DNA from: Diplonema japonicum
Taxonomy: Eukaryota > Euglenozoa > Diplonemea > Diplonemida > Diplonemidae
DNA length: 64,000 bases
NCBI GenBank assembly: GCA_964019335.1
Contig: OZ025701.1
Coordinates: forward strand, 1 to 64,000
Direction of reading: 5' to 3'
This document shows positions 53,941 to 64,000 of the stretch, one piece after another. The notes below the pieces were generated by a model. That model ran no database searches, was not told the DNA's origin, and saw nothing but the letters and a program-made list of their open reading frames with translations. The position numbers were made by a program, and so were the translations under genes. Within the stretch, counting starts at the first letter, position 1; each line of letters begins with the position of its first letter.

Positions 53941-54908
53941 TCACAGTATGACGCACTTCCGCTTCTTCCCTTTCGCCCTTGACTTCCCCTTATCGGTGTT
54001 GGTTCTATCTAGGGTGACCTGTGTGTGTGGACTTGACCTCAAACAAAAATAAATAAGTTATTCATGCCTTCGGTGCTTCCGCGAAGCCTTCCTTGCTGGG
54101 GCCCTTCTCCCCACTACCGTTCTTGCCGCCTATCGCCACTGCCGCCTCGTTCGCAGTAGTGTCCCTGCCATCAGTGAGCCACGCCTTCGCGAGGTACATG
54201 AAAACCTTATCTACATTGAAGTTCTCCTTTGTGGATATTCTGATGAAGTGGAGCCCCAGCCGTCTTGCGAGGGCGTCCGCCTCGTCGGGCTGCACCTGCG
54301 CGTTGTCCATCAGGTCGACCTGCAAGGAAGAAATCTTTACTCCCCCACCCCCCTTTTGTTTACCTTTGTTTGAACAAGACACATTGCGGGTGGGTGCTCA
54401 ACTACCTTTTCCACCTTCTTCTTCCAGGTTTCAACTGCTTCGAAAGATGCTCTGAGGTATTTTAAAAGAACAAAAGAAGAAGAAAAAAGAAATTCATGCA
54501 GCTGGGTAAGCTCAACACGAAAATGACGCCTTGCCTACGAACCTAGACACTCCAAAAAAGAAACCCACACACACCTATCGGTAGTTGAGAAGGCCAAAGC
54601 GCATGCACCAGCACCTCGATAATAGTTCTTGGTGAGATCTGCGAACTCCTCCTGGCCGGCGGTGTCCCACAGGTCCAGCTGGATGTCCTCATTGAGGTCG
54701 TCGATGTGGACCATTTTCATCATGAAATCAGCACCTGTGGTGTGAGGGTACAAGACAAAGGTAGGAAGGCATGTGACACACCAATCGTCTTCTTATAGTC
54801 TGCGGTAAACTCCCCTTTGCAGTATCTTGTTAGCATCGATGACTTGCCCACCTCACCGTTCCCCACCACGATCACCTTGCACTGTGTGTCCACATTACTA
54901 CAATGCAT
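53941..54908 (-). CDS. RAB23: Rab23 small GTPase
   Basis: Membrane-traffic GTPase linked to cilia and flagella in other eukaryotes. The start MHCSNVDTQCK at 54908 leads to the P-loop VVGNGEVGKSS, then RYCKGEFTADYKKTIG, WDTAGQEEFADLTKNYYRGA, the Rab23-typical AFSTTDR followed by SFEAVETWKKKV, VQTKVDLMD (an NKxD variant) and ISTKENFNVDKVF. These match Rab23 better than any other Rab. Introns are short. The frame seems to end at EAPKA, but a GC-AG intron (54019-54067, 49 nt) joins a final exon in frame. That exon is Lys-rich and ends KKRKCVIL, a CaaX box for geranylgeranylation; animal Rab23 also has a CaaX-type end rather than double Cys. About 230 residues. Confidence 0.9.
54019..54067 (-). 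other. GC-AG intron in Rab23
   Basis: The coding strand reads AAG then GCATGA at the donor side and CACACAG at the acceptor side; the intron is 49 nt. Apart from the T-to-C change at the second base, the donor matches the GTATGA used elsewhere. Splicing keeps the frame and supplies the CVIL C-terminus. Confidence 0.75.
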
Positions 54909-55525
54909 TTGTGCCTGTCGGCCCTCCCTCCTCACTCTGTCTTGGTTGTGAGAATAACAACTCTTAAGGAAAAAAAAACGCGGAAAAAAAAAGAATGGAT
55001 AGGCTTTAAAGAACGGTGTGGTAGGGTGAGACAGGAGAGAAAAAGGAAAAGAAGGGGGGAAAAGCAACATGGAGACCAGAATCGTGAAAGAGATGATGGG
55101 GGGAGAAGCCCGCCATAAAAGAAAGGTTGTGTGGGGGGGGGGGGGGGTAAAAGCTTTGCTTTTCTTTTTTCCTTCTTATTCCTCTCTTTCCTCCTCATTT
55201 TTTCCAATCTCTTCTTCTTGTATAAAAAAAAAAACACACTCCTTCTTTTTATATAACTAAAGCACAAATATGGTCCTGCAAGGGTAGAACAGCGCAGGGT
55301 AAAAAAAAAAAAAGAAAGAAAAAAAAAACAAATAAGAATACTGTGCTGAAAGTCAAGAAAAAAAAGAATGAGGAAAAAAAAAATACTGGGACATCTCGTC
55401 TCAATGAAAAAAAAAGATCGTTCCTACCACTCCCCCCCCCCCCCCCCCCCTTCTTCCTTCTGAACTTACATTTTCAATAGTAGCCCTAATTATAAACCTT
55501 TTCTTATTTTATCTTTCAAGCCCCA
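54909..55525. other. intergenic region with poly(C), poly(G) and A-rich tracts
   Basis: It contains a G-run at 55132-55147, a C-run at about 55432-55450 and many A-runs. The part near the Rab23 start reads TTCTCACAACCAAGACAG on the coding strand, a possible acceptor. No coding region. Confidence 0.55.
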
Positions 55526-57506
55526 TCAATGTTTCTGAGGGAGAGGCTTTCCGATCTTGTCTACCTGAGGTATCTTGATGTTCTTGGCATCAATGTTATA
55601 CGCACAGCAAGAATCAGTGAAGAGGAAAATAACACGGGTCACCACGCACTCCTCTGCTTCGACACGGATATGGGGAGACTGTTTGTTGCATTCGCACTTG
55701 GGCCGGTGCACACGGCCACTGCACTGCTTGTCAGATCCTTCCGCGATGACCTATAAAAAAAAAAGATCTTTTGGAAAAAAAAAATAATTGAGTCCACACC
55801 TCACACAATGCCATGATTCTCAGCTGCGTCCCAAGATTGCTGTTTGTAAAGCCAGCTGCACTTGTCATGTAGCCCAAGGAGGTGCTTGCGTTTGTCGCCA
55901 TGTATATCCCCGGTCCATAGGCAGTTCGCAGGTCCAGTTTTTTCAACCCACCTCTTAAAATATTATGCCAGCTTCCCAACCCCGATCCATGGAAGGCAAA
56001 GAACGACCCTCCGTGCTTTGCCTTCAGCTCCTGAAACCTTGCTTCTGCAGCCGGGGTGCTGCTCTGCAGCAAGAACTGATGCTCAGGCATGTCCTTCACA
56101 CGCTGCTCCTTCGGGATCTGCTGGATATGCGACGTGTTGCTCGCGATGATCCATCTCACCACCTGGTACAGGTTGCGGTCGATCTTCCCCATGCTCTCCA
56201 TCAAACTCTCCCCTTTACTCAAAATATCCTTCATGTCGTTCACTCTAGGGCATTTCTTCAACACGTTGTTGACCGTCTCCGCCCCAGATCCGAACGGGAA
56301 GTTCGTGTACTTGTTATTCGCCGCAGCTGCTGCAAACGTTGTGGATATAAGGAAGTCCACCACCATGGGGTTCCGCAGCACTTCGTCTTCGAGGTTCACA
56401 CCAAGACCCAAGTTAGCCATCTGAATGATCGTTTGTAAAACAAACATCAGAAAAACGGATATACCTGGTGGTTGCAGAGGTCCCCATCGCACGCTACCGG
56501 CTTGAGGAGGGGTAAGGGATGCGCCTTGTCGCACACGATGCAACGCTCGGTGCACTTAATGATTCTCTGCTTTAGATAGCCAATCACGTAGTTGAGCAAA
56601 GAAAAACTGCAGGGGAGGGGGGGGTGGGTTTTTTTTCTTTTTTGACAAAAAAGAAGAAAGAAAACCAACATACTCCATCCACGAGGGTTCATCGAAGTAC
56701 ATCTTTTCTTGCTTCGCCTGCTTCCTCAGCCCGTCCATTCTCTCCTCATCGAAGAGGATTTCCTGTATCGAGTCGAACCTGTTATAGATGCAAAGCTTTC
56801 TTTTTCCTCCATCATACCTCCCTGCACTCCTCCGGACCAACAGTGTAGCAAGGCGCATGTCCATTTCAACACCCGTCTCTGCTGCGAGGTTCAACACGCT
56901 CATGACCTATTGTGGTGGCGTCGGCAAAGCAGCATACCTGCGACCATGGGGCGTCGCTTTCTCTTTCTTGCGCACGGCCTATCTCTTCGAGACATTTAGC
57001 TTTTAAACCTTCCCAATTATCTTTTAGGTGCTCCAGCAGCCTCTGCTCGAGGGTCCACCAAAGGCCGAACTCGAGGGCATCGTTAAGTGTTTGTTTGTTG
57101 TCGAGACACGTATCGCTGCTTTGCCGCACCGTCACCTTGCCGGGGCTAGGGCACTTGGCGAGGTACTGGGGCGGGGAGGATGGGAAAGTTAAAGCTATCA
57201 CAACATGCAGATCATGATGCAGACCACACGCGCGCAGTGTATACTCGTCACACAGATCGTCGACACGGAAACCAACCATCGCCGTCACGCCGTACAGCTC
57301 AGACACGAGATACCCTGCACGGTACCCCTTCATGCGCAGGTACTGCACCTCCAGCTGCAGCAGACTCGTCTCATTGAACACTTCATTCACTTCAGCCACC
57401 TGCAGAGAGTGAATCATGCAAAAAAACAACATACCTCTTCCTCATATTCTATCTCCTCCTCTTCCGGACCTGAACAGTAGTAATCATCGTCATCGTCATC
57501 GCTCAT
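55526..57506 (-). CDS. PARP6/8-type mono-ADP-ribosyltransferase
   Basis: The start MSDDDDDDYYC at 57506 begins an acidic N-terminus. The next exon (57400-56935) resembles the E2/RWD-like fold at the front of PARP6/8 proteins (LHVVIALTFPSSPPQYLA). A Cys-rich exon (CTERCIVCDKAHPLP, CDGDLCNHQ) and a helical region precede the catalytic domain: FFAFHGSGLGSWHNILRGGL supplies the NAD-binding His and AYGPGIYMATNASTSLGYM the Tyr. No Glu is visible at the third triad position, as in PARP6/8, so mono- rather than poly-ADP-ribosylation is expected. The last exon has ECVVTRVIFLF and ends GKPLPQKH. About five short introns; roughly 590 residues. It is placed directly downstream of the ZNFX1-type helicase. 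Confidence 0.85.
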
Positions 57507-57641
57507 ATTTACGACTGTTCTCCACCTGTTGTGAGCTTCGTGTGTTTGATGAAAGATTGGTGAATAACTTTTTTTTCTTAAAAGAAACAAAAAAAAAAAA
57601 AAAAAGAGATGTCGCCCGCAGTATTTTGCTTTTGCTCTTTC
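57507..57641 (-). promoter_or_regulatory. intercistronic gap with poly(T)17 and acceptor before the PARP gene
   Basis: In 135 bases the coding strand carries the helicase 3' UTR, a T17 run (57589-57605) followed by GTTTCTTTTAAG, and a leader up to the ATG at 57506. This is consistent with trans-splicing at that AG or at the later CAACAG. Confidence 0.5.
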
Positions 57642-60600
57642 TTACTTTTTCCTTTTTTTGGGTGCCTTGCTGCTCGATGAACTGTCTTCAGAGCTGCTGT
57701 CATCTTCGACTGCCTTCTTTTTTGACTTCTTGTTGGCTGGCTTCTTTTTTACTGGCTTTGGTTTCTCCTCCTCTTCTTCCTCCCCCTCATCCTCCTCAAC
57801 CACATCGTAGTCTCCTTCAACCAAGTGGTCAGTCTTCCACATGTCGTCCTTTGTGGGGTCAGGGAAGGATAACAGCCGTGAGTCGATTCTACTAAACACC
57901 GGAGGGTCGCTCCCAGGCTTCGGCAGGTTCAAGGCATGGGTCACTGTTTCCATGCCGTCGGTGGCCTGAGTCTTAATGATCTCCAGTGTGCGTTTCCAAT
58001 GGTCCGCCATCTGTAGCATCTTGGGCGACCCAATCATGAAGAAGCCGAACCTTGCTCTGCTGCATGCCACGCACATCCTGTTCTCCAGTTTCATGAACGA
58101 GGTGAGCTTCGCGGTACGCGTCAACGAGACGATCACAATGTCATTCTCGTCACCTTGGAATCTGTCGACTGTCAACACCTCGATGCTCCCCAGCCCAACG
58201 GCTGCCAAGCCGGTAGACAACGCGCGTGCCTGACCAAGATAGGGGGTCAGGACTGTTACCTGTTCGCTTCTGAGCGCCTTCCGCGACACAAGGTACTGCG
58301 CTAAGAACGTCACCATTCGAACCTCTTGGCTGTTCATGATACTGCGCCCAACAGAGGACTGCTGTTCTTCTACCTTATGCGACCAGAAGGTAACGGCCGG
58401 CAAGTGCGGGAGACCCAGTACCTTCTTGCCCCCGTAGTGCATTGTGCGCGTGGCGAGTGTCTCATAGTCCGTAAGGCTCTTGTAGATGGGACGCACGATG
58501 TCCGCAATGGCACGTCTCATCCTGCGCTGTTCCGTCAGCATCACGCAAGGCACTTCACAGTTCTCGATCAGCCTCTGGAACAGAGACGTGTCAAAATGGT
58601 TATACCTCGCATAGAGCCGGTTCTCCGTGCTGGGCATCAACTGCTTGTGGTCACCAATCAAGATTATCTGCTTCACGCTGTCAACGAAACAGCTCAAAAT
58701 CTGACTTTCCAAGATCTCAGCAGCCTCCTCCACCATGAGTACACTGGGCTTCACCGCCCTGAGGATGCTTTGGTTCATGGCAGCACCAGTCGTGGTCAGG
58801 CCAATGATGTCAGCGCCCTTTAATGCTGTCAGTCGTGCATCATCAAAGGCGTACTGGTCCAGCACGAGCATGCCATCGAACTCTTTTTTGACGTTTTCGA
58901 ACTTTTCTGCCAGCTTCTCCCTTGTCTTCGCCACCCAGTAGGCGGCCAGCCTGCATCTGTCGTCGTCGCCCATCGACCACAGGTCCGTGGTGTTCGCGCA
59001 TGATGGCGGGATGAGGTTACCGGTCTTCAGCATCTCAGGCACCTCGTCGTCACCATCCTCGGGTCTTGTGTGCCTCCTGGCCAGCGACGGCGGCATAACA
59101 GGTGCGAAAGACGAGTAAAAAGCACGCTTCGCACGCAGGTTGCGCAAGAAGTCCTGTGATGTGATAATAATCAATGACGCTGTGACACACCTCATCTAGG
59201 GAAGTGAACGATTTGCCTTCTAGCTTCATTGTCTGCATGTTCGTTTCTCCCCCATTTCCCGCATTATTTCTACTAACAGCGCGTTCTCTTGCCTCTTGGA
59301 ACTCTCGTCTGATGTCTTCTGTCAGCGTCTTCTCTTTGAGGAACGCCGTGTCTACCTCATCAGGGTCTAACCCGATGCTCAGGATGTGCTTCCCTAGATT
59401 CTGGACATTGTGGAAATCATCGCTGGGCATAACAATGGGCTCATCGGGGAGCCACTCCTTCCACGTGGTGACGAGGTCATCTTCGCCTAAAGCGAACTTA
59501 TCCAGCTGGCTGCTATCCATGAAGTCCCTGATCATGTCGTTGTCGAGGTCTAGCGTGTCCAACCTCTTCAGCAGTGCCGCAATGCGCTCTGCTTCCTTTC
59601 GAAGAGACTTGAGCTTCCCCCTGTGGTCCCCCTTGAGCTTCGTAAGGTTCGAGAGGTTGTAGTGTTGCAGCTTCGACGACTGAGACCTTCCACCAACACG
59701 GACCAGCTTCTTTGAATGCCCTTGTCGATCACAGCAGGTTTGGCAGCAATACTTCGACGGTCCAGTACTCTTGCAAGCACACCTCGTGGGGTCGCGCAGG
59801 TCACCGCACCACACGCCGCTGTTGATGCAGTCAATCAGGAACTGTGAGTGTGTGTGAAGGTCACGCAGACATACCTCGTCAAGGGAGTGGTTCTTATACG
59901 TGAGAACCACAATGGGGCCAGGGTTTTCCACTTCCTCAGGCTCGTTGGCGTCGTCCGGGGCTTGGTACTCATTCTTCAGCTCACCGCTCTGCATTCTAAT
60001 CCTAAATTCAGCAATGCACTCGACCAGCCTGCACCCAATAAAACTCTTCCCAGTGCCTGGGGGGCCCTGAACAAGCAGCACCGGGCGGTGGGGCAGCCAA
60101 CGAAGAGCTTTTGCTTGACCGGGCTCATATGTGAACCTGTTCAGCATCCTCCTCACGATATTCTCAAAGGCATCCTTGTAGCAAAGGGGGACGAACCCCG
60201 GTAGTCTTTTAACCTCGGCCTTGCACGCTCCCTTCAGCAATGTGTTGTTGAACGGCAACCTTGGTTGCTTGCGGAGATGATCGAGTGCCTCAAGGACGGG
60301 CTTGGACCCGTGCAGGAACACCTTGGTCTCGAAGAGGAACGACTCCTATGGGAAAGTACTACAATGCGGCCGCCATACCCTCTGCGAGACACCGTTTGCC
60401 TGATTCTCTTTTAAGCACCTGATGAGTTCATGCGGATCGCCTTCCACAACTTCTACAATAGCCAGGCCCGCTGACGCTGTGGAGGCATCGCTGAAAGGCA
60501 CCGTTGCCCACCACATCTGTTGTTGTTTAGGTTGAGGTCTGCAGCATACCTTTTGTTCAGTGCAGGCTTTCTCCATGTCGGTGGTCCCCAGGATAAGTAC

Positions 60601-62268
60601 TAAAGTACCGCTCTCTAACTGCTGAAGGGGGTTGAAAGAATCCGACCTCATAAACTTCAGTACGATCCATAGCCCTCGGTCTCCTAGTGCCTCTCCAATA
60701 ACTTCCACACCCGACACCTGAGAAGGCTTCATCAAAGAATACAAGACATACCGCCTGTGTGCTGTACTTATGGTCCTCCACCGCCTTTTCGTCTAAGTTC
60801 TCTGTGAGGCCTATTCTCCACCTGACACTCGACACAGCTTCCGCAAATACGTCGCTCTTCAACAGTGAGAAGTGCGTCCCTACATAGTCATCAACATCCT
60901 TGAACGGCAGACTCGTGGTAACAGGCTGCGTGTGTAACAATGTGCAAGAGACGCATACCAGGTTTAGATGGTGCATGGGGTTCCGTTCATCGTCGATACC
61001 GAAGATGAAGGCCTCGGGTTCTGGGAAGAGGCGTCTGTCCTCGGTCCCCTGCAGTGTGTTTCGCCGACGTGCAACATACCCTACGGATCCTTGCGCACAA
61101 CCTACGAAGCTGGTCTTGCTGCTGCTCGTTCGGTCTCTGATTTACATAAAAATTCAAACTGTCATACCTGCACTCCGGCAGTGTGGGCCTTGTTGAGTCT
61201 CACAAGAAGCCCTACAATGCCGTCGAAGTACGTGTCAGGGATGTCATGCACACTGCCGGTCTTGTAGCAAAACATCCGCAAGTTCTCAGCAAAGACAGCG
61301 ATGTCCAACCCATGCTGGATGTCCGCACCGTCGGAGGCAAGCTTTGCGACCTCACGAACCAGAAGAGGCAGAGGTGTACTTTGCAGGGACCTGTAGAACT
61401 TCGACAGCACAGGCCTGTACCTGGATTCCTGCAAGCCAGGGTATGCACAAAGGTCGACGATGCTAGTGACACAAGCAACCCACGAGGGGCCTGTAGACGA
61501 CCCAATCGCAGTGGGCTTCTGAGCAAGGAAGTTTAGAAGAGCAATCCAATCAGGTTGACTCACGAGAATCTTTGTGATGATTTTTTCAGGTGAACCGGTG
61601 GTCTTGCAGCTGTTACAGAACTCAGCGATGTCGTACGGCGTGAGTTCCCTGTGGATGGCGGGCTTCACTCCTGTGGCACGGTCGCGCCCTCTGAAGTCAG
61701 CCCGCCGCCTTTCGATTGTCAACCTCACCTTGTCCTGCAAAGCCATCCTCTTCAGACCGTAGTCTGCCCACTCCATGTGGAACACGGCGTTGCAGTGCCG
61801 CTCCGGTACAAAAATCTCACCAGTGCCTCTCTCAGGTTCCAAAGCCACCACAACACCAGACAGCTCTTCGGACGCCCCGAAATCCCTTGCAAAGCCTTGC
61901 TTCCGCCTCTGCTGCACCCTTTTTTTCTCTGAAGCATGCACCTGATTCTCATTCTCTTTGATTCTTTTCTTGTGCTCAATGCACGCGATCTTCCTATTTA
62001 TCTTTATCTTCTCGCTTAGCGACACTTCCACAGGTACTGCCAAGCAGTCATCCACAGTGCCCCATTCTTGCCGCTCCACCTTTTCGAGTAGGCCCATCTC
62101 CTCCCATTTGCTGATAACATCGTTCTTCACTTTTTCAACTTCCTCTCCTCCCTCCAACCACAGTGATATAGCAGCTGCCCTCTCCTCTGCGTTCTTTTCG
62201 CTGTCATAGTATGATTTTAGCAGAGGGTACGTGATGCAGTTGTCAAGAAACGTGCCGGACGCAGACAT
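57642..62268 (-). CDS. ZNFX1/NFX1-type superfamily 1 RNA helicase
   Basis: The start is MSASGTFLDNCITY at 62268. The first 350 residues are helical (armadillo-like, as in ZNFX1). Middle exons lead to the helicase core: QAKALRWLPHRPVLLVQGPP with Walker A GPPGTGKSF, VVLTYKNHSLDE, Walker B VLMVEEAAEILE, motif III ILIGDHKQLMP, and motifs V/VI TVDRFQGDENDIVIVSLTRT and NRMCVACSRA. Between motifs I and II lies a Cys-rich insert (about 59840-59720; CACKSTGPSKYCCQTCC). The long NFX1 zinc-finger array of ZNFX1 is absent; the tail is acidic then Lys/Ser-rich (KKPANKKSKKKAVEDD, SSSKAPKKRKK). Six or so short introns; about 1,450 residues. Mammalian ZNFX1 senses double-stranded RNA and nematode ZNFX-1 acts in small-RNA inheritance. 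The role here is unknown. Confidence 0.85.
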
Positions 62269-62321
62269 AGCGCCTAGCCTGTAATATTATTTGTTTTTGA
62301 AGTGTGGTGGAATAGAATAAA
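62269..62321 (-). promoter_or_regulatory. 53-base gap that could be a splice acceptor or an intron joining two genes
   Basis: The minus strand has a T/C/A-rich stretch ending AATATTACAG (AG at 62279-62280), 11 bases before the helicase ATG. The same CAG could serve spliced-leader addition or cis-splicing from a GTAGT donor at 62325 inside the last codon of the upstream gene. Confidence 0.45.
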
Positions 62322-63218
62322 CTACTGTTGGCAAATAGTTGCCCAGCGAAGGACAGACTCGATGCCATGCTCTGTCGCTGTTGACGTGGTGAGGAAGCAC
62401 CACCTGTGACCGTCAAGGTACTGGTGTACCTTGTACTTAGAAAGAATGGAAGATGCTTCCAAGGCACCCGTAGCAGGGTACTCTGACGTGCTGGCCTTGC
62501 GGGGTTCTAGTGGTTCAGAAACAATAACGCTACTCAAGAGGACCCAGTCCACCGAGTTGGTGGAGCCGTCCAAGTGCCACGCACTCATGTCGTTAGCTGT
62601 CGTTTCGGTGTTCGTCACGATGTAGTAGCTGCTCACCACACATGGTTCGTGCAGTTCGAAGATCAAGGGTTGCATCTGATGATCTATCCAGTCGCGTTTA
62701 CTGTCGTCTAGTACGCTGCACGCTGTTTCCCTGTTGTTCCCATTTGTGTAGACTTTCATCTTTTTCCTGTCAATCTCTCTTCCCTTTTCGTCCTTGAAGA
62801 CAACAGCGTTCACGCTGCACAATCCGTAGTCATTGCCCACTGCGGTAGGCTGCAGGCGGAGGAACTTCATCGGCCGCGGGGTGTCTTCGCTGCAGTCACA
62901 CTTAGTCCCTGCTACAAGAAAATAACTATTTCTAAAGCCAGGCATCGCCGAAACCTCTCGCAACAGTGTCCTCCCTAATGTCTGCTCTCTCTCTCCGCGT
63001 GCTGTGCCGTCTATCGTCACGATGACTGCTGTGTACCCCGTCTCCGCACGCTCCTGCAATACTGCTCGGCCTTTTTCGAAGCTCGTGAGACTCGAGATAA
63101 GGTTCCCATCCACCACCTCAAGCGGTATCTTACCCTTGGCGTCCAGAGCACTCTTTAGTGAGTTCTTCCCACTGCCTTTAATGCCTAGCATTAAAACACG
63201 GCTTTCCGTACCGCCCAT
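62322..63218 (-). CDS. Arf-like P-loop protein fused to an F5/8C (discoidin-like) domain
   Basis: Single exon, 298 residues. MGGTES at the start is a possible N-myristoylation site. Residues 12-20 (GIKGSGKNS) are a P-loop. VVDGN at 36-40 could be the DxxG switch II. Hydrophobic strands at 63-70 and 99-104 and GTKCD at 104-108 (G4) follow the order of Arf-family GTPases, but the switch I region is nearly absent because only about 17 residues separate G1 and G3. From about 118 the sequence has the pattern of protist F5/8-type C modules (MKFLRLQPTA, DDSKRDWID, YIVTNTETTANDMSAWHLDG, STNSVDWVLLSS), a beta-sandwich that binds glycans or lipids. The stop is 53 bases before the helicase start; the two could be one gene. 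Confidence 0.6.
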   Translation of the reverse strand: MGGTESRVLMLGIKGSGKNSLKSALDAKGKIPLEVVDGNLISSLTSFEKGRAVLQERAETGYTAVIVTIDGTARGEREQTLGRTLLREVSAMPGFRNSYFLVAGTKCDCSEDTPRPMKFLRLQPTAVGNDYGLCSVNAVVFKDEKGREIDRKKMKVYTNGNNRETACSVLDDSKRDWIDHQMQPLIFELHEPCVVSSYYIVTNTETTANDMSAWHLDGSTNSVDWVLLSSVIVSEPLEPRKASTSEYPATGALEASSILSKYKVHQYLDGHRWCFLTTSTATEHGIESVLRWATICQQ

Positions 63219-63321
63219 CCGTGTGTATCTGCATGCTTTCTGATAATACTAAATACATAGCATGACTACTACTAACGAAAGTGTTCGAACTTCTTGGTCA
63301 TCGTGTCGAATCTAATACATG

Positions 63322-64000
63322 CTACACAGCGATTCCTGTGCCTGTTTGGGTGCGATGTTGTGCAAAGTGCCGTGCATACCTCGCCCCGCATTTCGCGGCT
63401 GGAATGGGTTCGGCGCATGCTCAAGCTGCGGTTGTGTTGCCAAAACAAGTATGCATACCTCGTCTTGCTCGTGAAAGCTGTGGTACTGCTCGTCGCTTTC
63501 TTTTGGCATCCGTGTCGGAGGCGGACCAGAGCTTTTCTTCAAGATGAAGAGTGCCGCGCCGACGCAGATTGGGACAAGGATTGAAGGGATAAGCACAGCT
63601 GCCCACGGAAAGGAGTCGCTCTTACTGTTGGAAACTACAGGCTTGCCTTCTATGCTACTATCAGAACATACGGCCGCAGCGGCAGTGGCCCTAATAGTAC
63701 CTAAAGGCGACGGGCACACGCACTGCCAATCGCCTGCGCTGTTCGAGCTGTCGAGGCACGTTTGGCCCTTACTCTCGCAGACGTTCCGTATCGCAGGATC
63801 AGCACATTCCCCTACAAAGGAACAGTCCGCTGCTGCTGCGATCTTGCTGCCATTTGCCGGTGGCAAGCAGCTGCAAACCCAGTCGCCCAGAGAATCGGGT
63901 GACATATTTGGATCTGTGCATTGCTGTCCTTGGCAAGCAGTATTCCCGTTACATTCATTCAACGTGCAGACAGCAAGCTGCCCTACAACGCTCGTACCTA
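63322..64000 (-). CDS. C-terminal part of a Cys-rich (EGF-type) single-pass membrane protein, 5' end outside window
   Basis: The frame is open to the window edge. Repeated Cys-rich units (NECNGNTACQGQQC, DWVCSCLPPANG, QTCLDSSNSAGDWQCVC) of EGF-like spacing precede one membrane helix (FPWAAVLIPSILVPICVGAALFIL is the region; it is followed by a KK stop-transfer) and a short cytosolic tail. Two introns of 33 and 44 nt (63446-63478 and 63339-63382 approximately) split the tail, which reads LEHAPNPFQPRNAGRG after splicing and ends at 63322. NPF is an EH-domain-binding endocytic motif. It is probably a surface receptor or adhesion protein. Only 104 bases separate it from the next start. Confidence 0.7.

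Overview
This is a eukaryotic nuclear fragment, most likely from a flagellate protist. The best guess is a euglenozoan of the diplonemid type; a dinoflagellate or perkinsid relative is the main alternative. That is an inference from gene layout, since no marker gene fixes the lineage. Every gene I can support lies on the minus strand over the full 64 kb. Several neighbours are only 50-155 bases apart, and the gaps before start codons hold pyrimidine tracts followed by AG. This fits polycistronic transcription with spliced-leader trans-splicing. Most genes are cut by very short introns (about 30-50 nt, GTATG...CAG), so many open frames end inside an intron and had to be joined exon by exon. The standard genetic code is used. 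Gaps are rich in homopolymers.

Layout in transcription order (right to left): 63.3-64.0 kb, 3' end of an EGF-type membrane protein; 62.3-63.2 kb, Arf-like P-loop plus F5/8C-like (discoidin-type) protein; 57.6-62.3 kb, ZNFX1/NFX1-type RNA helicase; 55.5-57.5 kb, PARP6/8-type ADP-ribosyltransferase; 53.9-54.9 kb, Rab23; 52.5-52.9 and 49.0-52.3 kb, two ZZ-finger paralogues; 48.0-48.9 kb, organelle membrane protein; 47.0-47.9 kb, coiled-coil/PDZ protein; 45.2-46.9 kb, BtuF-like protein; 43.5-44.8 kb, TMEM184/DUF300; 40.8-43.1 kb, secretory ankyrin/JmjC protein; 40.5-40.7 kb, possible 53-residue gene; 38.4-40.4 kb, poly(A)-binding protein; 36.6-37.2 kb, CS-domain protein; 35.2-36.4 kb, BAR protein; 33.5-35.2 kb, protein disulfide isomerase; 28.0-33.4 kb, kinesin; 6.3-27.6 kb, a giant EGF/IPT/multi-TM protein of about 7,000 residues; 0-5.4 kb, two broken retrotransposon copies.

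The genes are mostly housekeeping (translation, ER folding, trafficking, cytoskeleton), consistent with mixed-function polycistrons rather than functional operons. The stretch from 55.5 to 63.2 kb is the exception worth attention: an RNA helicase of the ZNFX1 class sits between an ADP-ribosyltransferase and a GTPase-like/discoidin-like protein. The latter could even be spliced in frame to the helicase. The most unusual items are the retroelement's long C-terminal extension beyond its endonuclease, a GC-AG intron that hides the Rab23 prenylation tail, a 154-base CA repeat grown inside a minimal intron, and the giant, almost intron-free receptor gene.
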